From NCBI GenBank assembly GCA_045652135.1, contig JAZRTS010000031.1:1-64000 (forward strand): DNA of 64,000 nucleotides, written 5' to 3'. How positions within the stretch are numbered: position 1 is the stretch's first letter; the number at the start of each line of letters is the position of its first letter. The notes under the pieces are model-generated. The model was given only the letters and a program-made list of their open reading frames with translations, searched no databases and was not told the origin of the DNA. The DNA is from RGIG7213 sp045652135. Its GTDB lineage: Bacteria; Bacillota; Clostridia; Oscillospirales; CAG-272. Positions 8,073 through 16,950 of this stretch are shown piece by piece. The position numbers were made by a program, and so were the translations under genes.

Positions 8073-9428
8073 TTATTCAAAAATATCACCGAACTGATAT
8101 ATGGAGCCGCTGTTCGTCACTATTACGACGGAATCTCCCGGCATAAACGATGAATTACCGTCGGGTATTTCGGTTTTTCCTCTGCGTGTTATGCAGGAAA
8201 TGAGCACGCCTTTTTTAAGTTTAAGTTCCTTGAGAGGAGTGCCGCAGTTGGGTGTTGACTTGTCAAGGCGGAATTCAATTGCCTCCGCTTTGCCATCCGC
8301 GATAAGGTGAACAGCAACAGCCGCGCCCGTCTGGTTGCGCACCGCGCGCACGTATCTTACGATAGCGTTACAGGAAAGCTCTTTGGGGCAAACAACACTG
8401 CTTTGAGGCAGAAAATCAAGTATTCCGCTGTCGTCAACGTAATCCAGCTTCGTTATAATGTTCGGAACCTTGTGCGTATGGCCGTAAAGCGAAATGATTA
8501 TATTCTGTTCATCCATTCCCGTCAGAGCAACGAGCGCATCGCATCTGTCAATGCCTTCGCCCTCAAGAGCAAACGCGCTGCTTGCATCGCCGTTTATTAT
8601 ATCCACGTTCGGGAGCATTGAGGAAAGCTGTAAGCATCTTTCCGTGTTTTTTTCTATTATGGTTACGTTGATACCCGATTTTTCAAGTCTTTGTGACAAG
8701 TGGTACGCTATTCGGCTTCCGCCGCATATCAGCACGTGACGCACCTTTTTTGTAATAATTCCGAGGTTTTTCAAAAGCACGGTCAGATTATCCGTTGAAG
8801 CGGTAACGAATATTCTGTCGCCTGCCTCAAGCACGAAATTACCTGAAGGTGTTATAACGTTGCCGTCACGCAGTACGGAACAAACAAGTATCTTGCATTT
8901 AACAACGGAATTAAGCTCTATAAGTGAGCGTCCGCACAGTTTACTGTCTTCCTCGACGCGAAGCTCAACTATTTCAACTCTGCCCTTGGCAAACGTTTCA
9001 AGCTTCAGAAAACCGGGGTATTTGAGCAGTCGTTCTATTTCTATCGCCGCCTGCTTTTCGGGATTTATCGTCATGGAAAGCGCAAACTTCTCGCGCATGT
9101 CGTATATCTGAGATGAATATTCGGGATTTCTTATTCTGGCTATCGTGTGGAGATTTGGATTTACCGCGTGCGCCGTCAGACAGCACAGAAGGTTCACTTC
9201 GTCGGAGCCTGCAACAGCAATAAGCAAGTCTGCTGTTTCTGCCCCTGCCGCCGTCAGAATGTTTTTTGAAGCGCAGTTACCGACTACCGTCATAACATCG
9301 TACTGTTCAACGGCAGAATCAAGCACGTCGCTTTCGGAGTCAATGACGGTTATGTCGTATCCCTCCGATGTAAGCTGGCGCGCAAGCGTTGAGCCTACCT
9401 TTCCCGTTCCTGCAATAATTATTTTCAC
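8073..9428 (-). CDS. trkA: Trk potassium uptake regulator (two RCK domains)
   Basis: Cytosolic NAD(H)/ATP-binding ring that gates TrkH. The 451-residue protein carries two RCK modules, each with an N-terminal Rossmann domain and a TrkA_C domain: GTGKVGSTLA at residue 7 begins the first, and a second, more degenerate Rossmann start (LICGGSRIAYHLSQ) lies near residue 230. This duplicated form is the usual partner of TrkH, as opposed to single-RCK KtrA. The start is GTG 9428 with AAGGAG upstream. First gene of the trkA-trkH operon. Confidence 0.95.
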   Translation of the reverse strand: MKIIIAGTGKVGSTLARQLTSEGYDITVIDSESDVLDSAVEQYDVMTVVGNCASKNILTAAGAETADLLIAVAGSDEVNLLCCLTAHAVNPNLHTIARIRNPEYSSQIYDMREKFALSMTINPEKQAAIEIERLLKYPGFLKLETFAKGRVEIVELRVEEDSKLCGRSLIELNSVVKCKILVCSVLRDGNVITPSGNFVLEAGDRIFVTASTDNLTVLLKNLGIITKKVRHVLICGGSRIAYHLSQRLEKSGINVTIIEKNTERCLQLSSMLPNVDIINGDASSAFALEGEGIDRCDALVALTGMDEQNIIISLYGHTHKVPNIITKLDYVDDSGILDFLPQSSVVCPKELSCNAIVRYVRAVRNQTGAAVAVHLIADGKAEAIEFRLDKSTPNCGTPLKELKLKKGVLISCITRRGKTEIPDGNSSFMPGDSVVIVTNSGSIYQFGDIFE

Positions 9429-9460
9429 GTTTTTTCTCCTTATACGCTTGGATAATGGCT

Positions 9461-9489
9461 ATATTACCACTTTTACCGTTTGTTGTCAA
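9461..9489 (-). promoter_or_regulatory. trkA-trkH promoter
   Basis: Read on the minus strand: TTGACA (9489-9484), 17 bases, TAATAT (9466-9461), about 30 bases before the GTG of trkA. Confidence 0.85.
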
Positions 9490-9492
9490 CTC

Positions 9493-10305
9493 TTATATAT
9501 TTTCTTTTTCTATTTTTTCAATTAGCCCTGCGATCTCACCTTCCGTACACGGACATACGACGACGTCGCACATATCTATTATTTTCTTCAGTCCCGACGA
9601 GGGGCAAGCGGACACGTCAGCGTTTGCAAGCATATTTTCATCGTTTTCATAGTCACCGATGCAGTAAGTTTTAACGTCGCCCAAAAAGCGTTTCAAGTAT
9701 TTTACCTGCGCACCCTTCGTAGCGCCGAGAGCAAGAAGCTCCAGCATCGTGCGGCAAGAATACGTTTTTTCAAATTTATTCGGCATCGTTTCATTGATAA
9801 ATTGATTTACCGCTTCAAGCTCCTCGGAGCTTTCGCCTGCAAGAACTATTTTATTCCAGCCGAGCAGATTCATATCCTCAAGCTCGGTCTGTACGACCTC
9901 CTCAAAATAATTTTTAAGCTCACGGTATATAAAATCGTTTCCTGCGGCGGCAAGATATCCGTTCTGGCAGTTGATGCGTATGCCGACGGACGGGAATTTT
10001 TTGTGAAGCACCTTTAAAAACGGCATCACCGCCTCGCCGTCAAGACATATTTCATTGTGTCTTTCACCCGTTTTTATATCGTAAACGTAGCTTCCGTTAC
10101 AGAGGATAGACGGGGCGTTTACAAGCTTATCGTAACCCGGAACGATAGTTCCGATATTGTATGCGACACGGCCCGACGCAAACGTAAAAAGTCCTCCGTT
10201 TGCCTTAAAATATTCTATTGCTTCGTTGTTTCTTTTTATTCCTTCTTCAGAACCTGTATACGTTCCGTCGATGTCGGAAATTATTATTTTACCTGAAAAT
10301 TTCAT
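9493..10305 (-). CDS. Cof-type HAD-IIB family phosphatase
   Basis: A 270-residue HAD-superfamily hydrolase of subclass IIB (Cof/YidA type), which dephosphorylates sugar phosphates or related metabolites with an aspartyl-phosphate intermediate. Motif I is SDIDGTYTG near residue 8 (both Asp present), motif II is FASGR, and motif IV is GDYENDENML near residue 225. ATG 10305 is chosen because AAAGGAAAC stands just upstream; the open frame continues 19 codons further without a ribosome site. It sits downstream of the PTS-type gene on the same strand, separated by a hairpin. Confidence 0.85.
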   Translation of the reverse strand: MKFSGKIIISDIDGTYTGSEEGIKRNNEAIEYFKANGGLFTFASGRVAYNIGTIVPGYDKLVNAPSILCNGSYVYDIKTGERHNEICLDGEAVMPFLKVLHKKFPSVGIRINCQNGYLAAAGNDFIYRELKNYFEEVVQTELEDMNLLGWNKIVLAGESSEELEAVNQFINETMPNKFEKTYSCRTMLELLALGATKGAQVKYLKRFLGDVKTYCIGDYENDENMLANADVSACPSSGLKKIIDMCDVVVCPCTEGEIAGLIEKIEKENI

Positions 10306-10350
10306 CTTGTTTCCTTTCGTTTCATGCGTTGCGTGGTAAACCCACCTTTT

Positions 10351-10375
10351 GCGCAAGCGCACGGTGCGCTTGTGC
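10351..10375. repeat. GC-rich hairpin between PTS-type and HAD genes
   Basis: CAAGCGCAC/GTGCGCTTG (10354-10362, 10364-10372) with three more flanking pairs and a one-base centre. No T run follows on the minus strand, so it is not a good terminator; it resembles the other intergenic hairpins of this genome. Confidence 0.6.
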
Positions 10376-10386
10376 TTAAACCGTTA

Positions 10387-11466
10387 TCAGACATCAAGCT
10401 TCATATCGCCCGGCTTTATCCAGCCTGCTTTTCTCATACCCTCGGATATTCCGAGGCTTATGAGCGCGGGAAGAATAAAGTAGATAAGCGCAATTTTTAT
10501 AATCACCGTTTTTGCATCCTCTCCAGCCGACGTCATATCGGTAAAGGAAAGTATCGGGCCGACGAGTCCCGCCGTCCCCATTCCGGAGCCTGCAGGCGTA
10601 TTCGTCATTTTAAACACCATCGTTGACAAGGGGCCGAGCACTGCACTTGCAACGATCGGCGGTATCCAGATACGCGGATTTTTTATGATATTCGGCATCT
10701 GGAGCATACTCGTACCGACACCTTGAGCAAGCAGTCCGCCGAGCTTATTTTCACGGTAGCTTATCACCGCAAAGCCTATCATATTCGCACAGCAACCGAC
10801 CGTTGCCGCGCCTGCGGCAATACCCGAAAGTCCCAAAATGACACCGATCGCCGCAGAGCTTATCGGGAGCGTTAAAAACATACCCATAAGCACGGACACG
10901 ATAAGACCCGTCAGAAGCGGCTGAGCCTGTGCGCCGTATTCGACAAGACCGCCGAGCCAGCCGTTAAACTCCGCTATCGGTGCGCCTGTCAGAAGTCCGA
11001 CTACACCGCCGGATATAACTGCCGTAAGAGGCGTTAAAATTATATCTATCTTTGTTTTTCCTGCAATAAGTCCGCCAAGCTCAATACACACATAAGCGGC
11101 GATAAACGCATTCAAGGGATCTCCTGCGCCCGAAAGGGAAACCGTCTGCATGGACGGTATTTTCGACGCAAATGCGCCGATAAATCCGCACGCGGCGGCA
11201 GAAAATATGACAAGCGGTTTGGCATTAAGCTTTACAGCCACACCGCATCCGATTCCCGCGCCCGTTGCCACCTGCGCCACGGCACCGACGTTTGAAAGCA
11301 TCGTACCGATCTGTCCGGGGATATATACGCCGAGCTGTTTTAGCATCGTGCCGACGATAAGCGTTGAAAAAAGTCCGAGAGCCATACCCGAAAGTCCATC
11401 GATAAAAACTCTCGAAAGATATGCAGTAAGAAGTCCCCAAGGGGTTTTTCGTGTTTTTTTAGCCAT
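10387..11466 (-). CDS. PTS-type sugar permease, IIC-like membrane protein
   Basis: A 359-residue polytopic membrane protein of the PTS_EIIC_2 type (PF13303 by recall), with about ten helices and many Gly/Ala/Pro runs (for example TGAGIGCGVAVKLNA and LMGMFLTLPISSAAIG). Such proteins are called PTS transporter IIC subunits but occur without IIA/IIB partners, as here, so sugar phosphorylation is not assured. The start is ATG 11466, preceded by GGAGC at a proper distance; an additional 110 open codons upstream run through the promoter and a cloverleaf repeat and are not coding. Promoter at 11497-11525. Confidence 0.75.
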   Translation of the reverse strand: MAKKTRKTPWGLLTAYLSRVFIDGLSGMALGLFSTLIVGTMLKQLGVYIPGQIGTMLSNVGAVAQVATGAGIGCGVAVKLNAKPLVIFSAAACGFIGAFASKIPSMQTVSLSGAGDPLNAFIAAYVCIELGGLIAGKTKIDIILTPLTAVISGGVVGLLTGAPIAEFNGWLGGLVEYGAQAQPLLTGLIVSVLMGMFLTLPISSAAIGVILGLSGIAAGAATVGCCANMIGFAVISYRENKLGGLLAQGVGTSMLQMPNIIKNPRIWIPPIVASAVLGPLSTMVFKMTNTPAGSGMGTAGLVGPILSFTDMTSAGEDAKTVIIKIALIYFILPALISLGISEGMRKAGWIKPGDMKLDV

Positions 11467-11496
11467 TTTTTGCTCCAAAATTATATTCTTTATAAT

Positions 11497-11525
11497 ATAA
11501 TATATCAAATCGTATGAAATGTCAA
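11497..11525 (-). promoter_or_regulatory. Promoter of PTS-type gene
   Basis: Minus strand: TTGACA (11525-11520), 17 bases, TATTAT (11502-11497), about 30 bases before the ATG at 11466. Confidence 0.8.
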
Positions 11526-11576
11526 TATTGTGCGCGGAATTCCTGCATGCAATCGGGATTTGTTCGTTTGTCCGAG

Positions 11577-11686
11577 GGGCGGCACGTTTCGCCGAATGGC
11601 GAAACCGACGGTGCGTAATTATAAACGGCCTTTGAAAAGCTATGCACGCACCGTTGAATTCACGCAGAGCGTGAATTGTGCCGCCC
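11577..11686. repeat. Cloverleaf-like inverted-repeat element
   Basis: An outer stem GGGCGGCAC/GTGCCGCCC (11577-11585, 11678-11686) encloses three arms: GTTTCGCC/GGCGAAAC (11586-11593, 11598-11605), ACGGTGCGT/ACGCACCGT (11608-11616, 11646-11654) and AATTCACGC/GCGTGAATT (11657-11665, 11669-11677). Two arms abut the outer stem with no unpaired base. It lies in the 468-base gap between the PTS-type and MarR genes, which holds no gene. Confidence 0.8.
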
Positions 11687-11739
11687 TGTAACGAATCCCC
11701 ATTTTGTTCATTCAATTCGGGGTGGCATTGTAGGGGCGT

Positions 11740-11763
11740 GTAGTTCGCTGTACAGCGAACTAC
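11740..11763. repeat. Perfect 24-base palindrome, REP-like
   Basis: Half-site GTAGTTCGCTGT followed by its exact reverse complement. The outer eight bases match those of the palindrome at 4171-4194, and a related CGTTCATTT(C/G)ATAC tail follows both. Probably one member of a dispersed intergenic family. Confidence 0.7.
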
Positions 11764-11869
11764 TTTGGACGCCCGTTTAAACCCATTTCCGTTCATTTGA
11801 TACGAAAGCCGTTTAAAAATATTTAATAAAACATTCCATTTAATTCACAAATAACGTACTGTTAATACA

Positions 11870-11915
11870 TTGAACACTGTGTTGTTGTATTATATAATAG
11901 TTAGAAGTACAACAA
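11870..11915 (+). promoter_or_regulatory. MarR-ABC operon promoter with operator-like repeats
   Basis: TTGAAC (11870-11875), 17 bases, TATAAT (11893-11898). The palindrome AACACTGTGTT (11873-11883) covers the -35 edge, and TTGTTGTA (11882-11889) is mirrored by TACAACAA (11908-11915) around the -10. Likely binding sites for the MarR protein encoded just downstream. Confidence 0.75.
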
Positions 11916-11934
11916 GAATAAGGGGGGTTTTTAT

Positions 11935-12390
11935 TTGTGTAAACGTCACATCGGAAAGGAACTGGGAAACCTTACGAACAGAATAAGAAGATATATAGAT
12001 AACGAAACCGCAAAGTACGGAATGACGCATACTCAGACAATGATAATCAGATTTCTGAAAAACAACTCAGACAGGGCGATATTCCAGCGTGACATTGAAA
12101 AAGAGTTCGACATCCGCCGTTCCTCTGTTACAAGCGTTTTACAGCTTATGGAGAAGAACGGATTTATCACAAGAACAGCGAGCGACAGTGATGCAAGGCT
12201 GAAGCAGATACACTTAACAGATGAAGGACGCGCAGCAGCCGAAAAAACAAGAAACGCTTTGCATAAAATGGATATTAAGCTTTCCTCTTGCATAACAGAA
12301 GAAGAAAAGGAACTGCTTTTTGACGTTATAGTCAGACTTGAGTCAGGTATAACCGAGCTTGAAAACGAAAAAACGGAGGAGAAAGAATGA
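11935..12390 (+). CDS. MarR-family regulator of the downstream ABC exporter
   Basis: A 151-residue winged-helix repressor of the MarR family, likely to bind its own promoter and release it on ligand binding. The recognition region is RRSSVTSVLQLMEKNGFI near residue 64, followed by the wing with DARLKQIHLTDEG. The start is TTG 11935, seven bases after the ribosome site AGGGGGG; no ATG exists nearby in frame. Its stop overlaps the start of the first ABC gene by four bases (ATGA), so regulator and exporter form one translationally coupled operon, a common layout for drug-inducible heterodimeric exporters. Confidence 0.88.
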   Translation: MCKRHIGKELGNLTNRIRRYIDNETAKYGMTHTQTMIIRFLKNNSDRAIFQRDIEKEFDIRRSSVTSVLQLMEKNGFITRTASDSDARLKQIHLTDEGRAAAEKTRNALHKMDIKLSSCITEEEKELLFDVIVRLESGITELENEKTEEKE

Positions 12391-14138
12391 TAAAAAAGCT
12401 TGCAAGACTTGCCCGATACATCGGGGAATTCAAAAAATCAACAATCATCACGCCGCTTCTTATGGTCGGTGAGGTTGCCCTTGAAATAACGATACCGTAT
12501 CTCATGGCATCCATAATCGACGACGGTGTGGAAAAAAGCGACATAAGACACATTGTGCTTACGGGTATACTGATGATCGTCATGGCGCTTTTCTCGCTTT
12601 TATTCGGTGCGGCGGCGGCGCTCACGTCATCAAAGGCATCTGCCGGCTTTGCGAAAAATCTGCGTTTTGCGATTTTCTCAAAGGTACAGAACTTCTCCTT
12701 CGCAAACACGGATAAATTCGCAACATCCGGTCTTGTCACACGAATGACGACCGACGTCAACAACGTACAGATGGCATTCCAGATGCTCATAAGAATTTGC
12801 GTGCGTGCGCCCTTGATGCTGATAATGGCTCTCTTTATGGCATTCCGCATAAACAGCCGTCTTTCGCTGATGTACATCGGCGCCATACTCTTTTTAGGTC
12901 CCGTACTTATTATCATTGCGAAAAAAGCATTCCCGAGATTTGACTACGTTTTCCACAGATACGACAAGCTCAATGAAAGCGTACAGGAAAACCTCACGGG
13001 TGTGCGTGTTGTCAAATCGTTTGTAAGAGAAGAACACGAAACAAAGAAATTCCACAAGGCCTCCGACTTTATATACAAGGGCTTTGTAAACGCCGAAAAG
13101 GTCGTCGTTATGAACGGCCCGTTTATGAATCTGACAATGAACACCTGTATGATACTCATCTGCTGGATAGGTGCGCACATCATCGTCGGCACAAACGGCA
13201 CGGAAATGTCCACGGGCGACCTTACGAGCTTCCTTTCCTACACGGTAAACATTCTTATGAACCTTATGATGATCTCAATGGTATTCGTTATGATGACGAT
13301 ATCAAAATCATCTGCGGAACGTATTATGGAAGTCCTTGACGAGGAGCTTGACATAACGGATCCCATATCCCCCGTAACAGACGTTAAAAACGGCGAAATA
13401 ATTTTCGATGACGTTTGCTTTTCATATTCAAAAAACAAAGATAACCTCAATCTTGAGCATATAAACCTGAATATTCCGTCAGGTTCTACCGTCGGTGTAA
13501 TAGGCGGTACGGGAAGCGGTAAAACCACGCTCGTTCAGCTGATTCCGAGACTTTACGACGTAACCTCGGGAAAGATTTCCGTCGGCGGTGTTGACGTGCG
13601 TAATTACAGCATAAAGTCACTTCGCGACTCTGTTTCTATGGTGCTTCAGAAGAACGTTCTTTTTTCGGGAACTATCAAGGAAAATCTCCGTTGGGGCAAT
13701 AAAGAGGCGACCGACGAGGAAATGATCGAGGCTTGTAAGTCGGCTCAGGCACACGATTTTATTATGTCATTCCCCGACGGCTACGATACGCTTATTGACC
13801 GAGGCGGAACAAATGTGTCGGGCGGTCAGAAGCAAAGACTTTGTATCGCACGTGCGCTTTTGAAAAAGCCACGCGTGCTTATACTTGACGACTCAACGAG
13901 CGCTGTTGACACGGCAACAGATGCAAAAATAAGAGACGCTTTTGCAAAATACATTCCCGACGTCACGAAGATAATAATCGCTCAGCGTATTTCGTCGGTG
14001 TCCTCTGCCGATATGATAATCGTGCTTGACGAGGGCAAGATAAACGGCATCGGCACACACGAGGAATTGCTTGAAAATAACGCTATTTACCGTGAAGTTT
14101 ACGAATCTCAGATAAAGGGGGCTGATTTCGATGAATAA
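12387..14138 (+). CDS. ABC exporter half-transporter, subunit with degenerate ATP site
   Basis: A 583-residue fusion of a six-helix exporter domain and an ATPase domain, one half of a heterodimeric multidrug-type exporter (BmrCD/LmrCD/TM287-288 class). Walker A is GGTGSGKTT near residue 373 and the signature VSGGQKQR is intact. After Walker B the catalytic Glu is replaced by Asp (LILDDSTSAVD) and the switch His by Gln (IIIAQRISS), so the nucleotide site built on this Walker B is the non-hydrolysing one. The gene overlaps MarR upstream by four bases and its partner downstream by eight, implying coupled expression of equal amounts. The substrate is unknown: drug, peptide or lipid. Confidence 0.92.
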   Translation: MIKKLARLARYIGEFKKSTIITPLLMVGEVALEITIPYLMASIIDDGVEKSDIRHIVLTGILMIVMALFSLLFGAAAALTSSKASAGFAKNLRFAIFSKVQNFSFANTDKFATSGLVTRMTTDVNNVQMAFQMLIRICVRAPLMLIMALFMAFRINSRLSLMYIGAILFLGPVLIIIAKKAFPRFDYVFHRYDKLNESVQENLTGVRVVKSFVREEHETKKFHKASDFIYKGFVNAEKVVVMNGPFMNLTMNTCMILICWIGAHIIVGTNGTEMSTGDLTSFLSYTVNILMNLMMISMVFVMMTISKSSAERIMEVLDEELDITDPISPVTDVKNGEIIFDDVCFSYSKNKDNLNLEHINLNIPSGSTVGVIGGTGSGKTTLVQLIPRLYDVTSGKISVGGVDVRNYSIKSLRDSVSMVLQKNVLFSGTIKENLRWGNKEATDEEMIEACKSAQAHDFIMSFPDGYDTLIDRGGTNVSGGQKQRLCIARALLKKPRVLILDDSTSAVDTATDAKIRDAFAKYIPDVTKIIIAQRISSVSSADMIIVLDEGKINGIGTHEELLENNAIYREVYESQIKGADFDE

Positions 14139-16053
14139 GATGAAAAACGGAATGCCTCCCAAGGGTATGCCCGGAAACGGTATGCCGTTCAAAAAACAGA
14201 ATCCCATCCCGACTCTGATGCGTGTTTTGCGCTTCGTTATCGAGGATTATCCCTTTTTGTGCTTTATTGTTTTCATCTGCCTTATCGCAAGTGCGATAAC
14301 CTCGGCATACGGCACGATGTTCTTCAAGACTCTTATTGCCGATTTTATTGAGCCTATGCTCAAGACACCCGAAACAGCTCCGTCGTATACCGATCTTGCC
14401 TGGGAGCTCGGAAAAGTTGCCCTCGTTTACGCCATCGGCGTTTTAGCGGTATTCGGTTCAAACAGAATTATGGTAAATATTTGTCAGGGTACGCTTAAAA
14501 AGATACGTGACAGACTGTTTGAGCATATGCAGAAGCTTCCCATAAGATATTTCGACAAAAACTCCCACGGCGATATAATGAGCGTTTACACAAACGACAC
14601 GGATACGCTCCGTCAGCTCATAAGCCAGAGCATACCGAATATGATCTCATCGGTGGCAACGGTCATATCATCTGTTGTGTCAATGCTTATCTTATCTCCG
14701 CTTCTGACGCTTATTGCGCTTCTGGTCGTACTCGGCGCTATTACCGTCACGAGAATACTCGGCGGAAAAAGTGCAATGTTCTTCCGTGCGACACAGAAAA
14801 ATCTCGGAGCCGTCAACGGCTACATTGAAGAAATGGCTGACGGCCAGAAGGTCGTAAAGGTGTTCAATTACGAGGACGATTCCATTGAAACCTTCAAGCG
14901 TATGAACGATGAGCTGTACAAGACCACGAAAAACGCCAACGGCTTTGCAAATATCGTAATGCCCATTATGGGTAACCTCGGTTACCTCAACTACGTACTC
15001 GTCGCCATCATCGGCGGTGTTATGGCAATAAACGGCTTCGGCGGTTTTGACGTATCGTCACTCGTTCCGTTCTTGCAGTTTACAAGAACGTTCAATATGC
15101 CCATATCGCAGATCTCACAGCAGATAAACTCCATAATTATGGCTATGGCAGGCGCGGAGCGTATATTTGCCCTGCTTGATGAGCCCGTTGAGAGTGACGA
15201 GGGTTATGTAACACTCGTCAACTGCAAGGAAGAAAACGGTGTTATCGTTGAAACAGAGGAGCGTACCGGCAAATGGGCTTGGCGCCATCCGCATCAGGCT
15301 GACGGCACGGTAACTTATACACCCTTGCAGGGTGACGTCGTATTTGACGGAGTCGACTTCGGATATACTGACGACAAAATGGTACTTCACGACATCAAGC
15401 TTTACGCGCGTCCCGGTCAGAAGGTCGCATTCGTCGGCGCAACGGGCGCAGGTAAAACGACGATAACGAATCTTATCAACAGATTTTACGACATCCAGGA
15501 CGGTAAGATAAGATACGACGGTATCAACATCAACAAGATAAAGAAGTCTGACCTTCGCCGTTCGCTCGGCGTGGTGCTTCAGGAAACACACCTGTTCACG
15601 GGCACGGTTGCCGATAACATCCGTTACGGCAGACTTGATGCAACGGATGAAGAAATCGTTGCGGCGGCAAAGCTTGTAAATGCCGATTACTTCATCAGCC
15701 ATCTGCCGCAGGGCTATAACACGATGCTTACGGCAGACGGCGCAAGCCTTTCCCAGGGACAAAGACAGCTCATTGCCATTGCGCGCGCGGCAGTTGCAGA
15801 CCCGCCCGTTCTGATACTTGACGAGGCAACGTCAAGCATCGACACGAGAACCGAAGCAATAGTTGCCGCAGGTATGGACAGTCTTATGAAGGGCAGAACG
15901 GTATTTGTTATCGCTCACAGACTTTCCACCGTTCAGAATTCCGACGTTATCATGGTTCTTGACAAGGGCAGAATTATCGAGCGAGGAACGCACGACGACC
16001 TTGTGGCGCAAGGCGGAACGTATTATATGCTTTATAGCGGCGGCAAAAAATAA
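14131..16053 (+). CDS. ABC exporter half-transporter, catalytically complete subunit
   Basis: Partner of the preceding subunit, 640 residues. The first 25 residues are a Met/Gly/Pro/Lys-rich tail, followed by six membrane helices and the ATPase. Walker A is GATGAGKTT near residue 436; Walker B with the catalytic Glu is LILDEATSSID and the switch His is present in VIAHRLSTV. The signature reads LSQGQRQ instead of LSGGQ; this altered signature pairs across the dimer with the other subunit's degenerate site, as is usual in asymmetric exporters. About 40 extra residues (around 360-400, with EERTGKWAWRHPHQ) sit between membrane and ATPase domains. The operon ends at the terminator at 16100. Confidence 0.92.
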   Translation: MNKMKNGMPPKGMPGNGMPFKKQNPIPTLMRVLRFVIEDYPFLCFIVFICLIASAITSAYGTMFFKTLIADFIEPMLKTPETAPSYTDLAWELGKVALVYAIGVLAVFGSNRIMVNICQGTLKKIRDRLFEHMQKLPIRYFDKNSHGDIMSVYTNDTDTLRQLISQSIPNMISSVATVISSVVSMLILSPLLTLIALLVVLGAITVTRILGGKSAMFFRATQKNLGAVNGYIEEMADGQKVVKVFNYEDDSIETFKRMNDELYKTTKNANGFANIVMPIMGNLGYLNYVLVAIIGGVMAINGFGGFDVSSLVPFLQFTRTFNMPISQISQQINSIIMAMAGAERIFALLDEPVESDEGYVTLVNCKEENGVIVETEERTGKWAWRHPHQADGTVTYTPLQGDVVFDGVDFGYTDDKMVLHDIKLYARPGQKVAFVGATGAGKTTITNLINRFYDIQDGKIRYDGININKIKKSDLRRSLGVVLQETHLFTGTVADNIRYGRLDATDEEIVAAAKLVNADYFISHLPQGYNTMLTADGASLSQGQRQLIAIARAAVADPPVLILDEATSSIDTRTEAIVAAGMDSLMKGRTVFVIAHRLSTVQNSDVIMVLDKGRIIERGTHDDLVAQGGTYYMLYSGGKK

Positions 16054-16098
16054 TACTATACACCGACAGGCGCATTAAATACGTCTTTACAAAAAAAT

Positions 16099-16132
16099 AA
16101 AAGCGGCAGGAAATTTCCTGCCGCTTTGTAGT
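16099..16132. terminator. Bidirectional terminator
   Basis: AAAGCGGCAGGAAA/TTTCCTGCCGCTTT, 14-base arms forming a perfect palindrome (16100-16127), A-rich before and T-rich after, between convergent genes. Confidence 0.85.
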
Positions 16133-16134
16133 TT

Positions 16135-16791
16135 TTATTCTGTAATCGCTGCATCTGCTGCCGCTTTTACCGCATCGGGATTTTCAACGCTTATCATCAT
16201 AACGTAACTGCCCTTTGCATAAACTGTCATAAGGGGGAATATACGGTCACATTCATCGGGAGAATACACCTTGATATCGGAATCCTTTATCTTCTGTATA
16301 CGGTCCTCGCAAAGCGTCTTGACAGCGTCAACATCAGCAACATCCTTCACCTTGAAAACGTCAATTTCAATGGGGGATTTGCCGACGGGCATCAGGAATG
16401 CATATTCTTCGATCTTGTTCATTATTTCGGGATAGATAGGCTCAAAATTCTCGTCGAAATCAATTTCACCGCCGAAGGATGAAACGAAGTTGATAGCGGA
16501 CAACGGAGAATTCGTGCTGTCGTAAACATTGGCAAGCGTCATATTTTCGCCCGCTTCTTTAAGAGTGTTGAGCAAAATCGCGGCGGAATTATCGGATGTG
16601 GGTACATCGGTGGTGCCGTTCGTTTCGTCTGTAGCTTCCGTATCTTTTGCGCCGTCCGTATCGGCTGACGTTTCAGCTGATGTAACGGGAGACGTTTCTC
16701 CGACTGTCGTATCTGCGCCGTCATTTGTACAAGAAACTGTTGAAACGACCGTTAAGGATATCAAAAGTGCCGATAAAATTCTCTTAAACAT
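16135..16791 (-). CDS. DUF4358-type lipoprotein
   Basis: A 218-residue lipoprotein: signal peptide MFKRILSALLISLTVVSTVSC with the lipobox Cys at residue 21, then about 45 residues rich in Thr, Asp, Glu and Ser that form a flexible spacer, then a compact C-terminal domain resembling DUF4358 (assigned from memory of the family, moderate certainty). Function unknown; members sit on the outer face of the Clostridia membrane. Monocistronic, with its own promoter at 16859-16886 and a terminator shared with the ABC operon. Confidence 0.75.
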   Translation of the reverse strand: MFKRILSALLISLTVVSTVSCTNDGADTTVGETSPVTSAETSADTDGAKDTEATDETNGTTDVPTSDNSAAILLNTLKEAGENMTLANVYDSTNSPLSAINFVSSFGGEIDFDENFEPIYPEIMNKIEEYAFLMPVGKSPIEIDVFKVKDVADVDAVKTLCEDRIQKIKDSDIKVYSPDECDRIFPLMTVYAKGSYVMMISVENPDAVKAAADAAITE

Positions 16792-16858
16792 AAAATACCT
16801 CTTTCTTAATATGAATATTTTCGCATTTGTCTTTTAAAAAATCGACTGTTTTACCAAA

Positions 16859-16886
16859 ATTATACCATAACAAAGCGTAAAATCAA
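16859..16886 (-). promoter_or_regulatory. Promoter of DUF4358 lipoprotein gene
   Basis: Minus strand: TTGATT (16886-16881), 16 bases, extended TGGTATAAT (TATAAT at 16864-16859). Confidence 0.7.
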
Positions 16887-16895
16887 TGGTAAGAA

Positions 16896-16943
16896 AATAA
16901 AAAAATAATATATTCCCTCTTAATAAATTGGGAATATATTATT
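16896..16943 (-). terminator. Terminator after MarR gene
   Basis: AATAATATATTCCC/GGGAATATATTATT (16904-16917, 16930-16943); on the minus strand a T run follows. Confidence 0.85.
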
Positions 16944-16950
16944 TTATTCA

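Noticed and set aside
11467..11796. 110-codon upstream extension of the PTS-type permease
   Set aside because: It runs through a consensus promoter and the cloverleaf repeat, has no ribosome site, and the ATG at 11466 has GGAGC in place.
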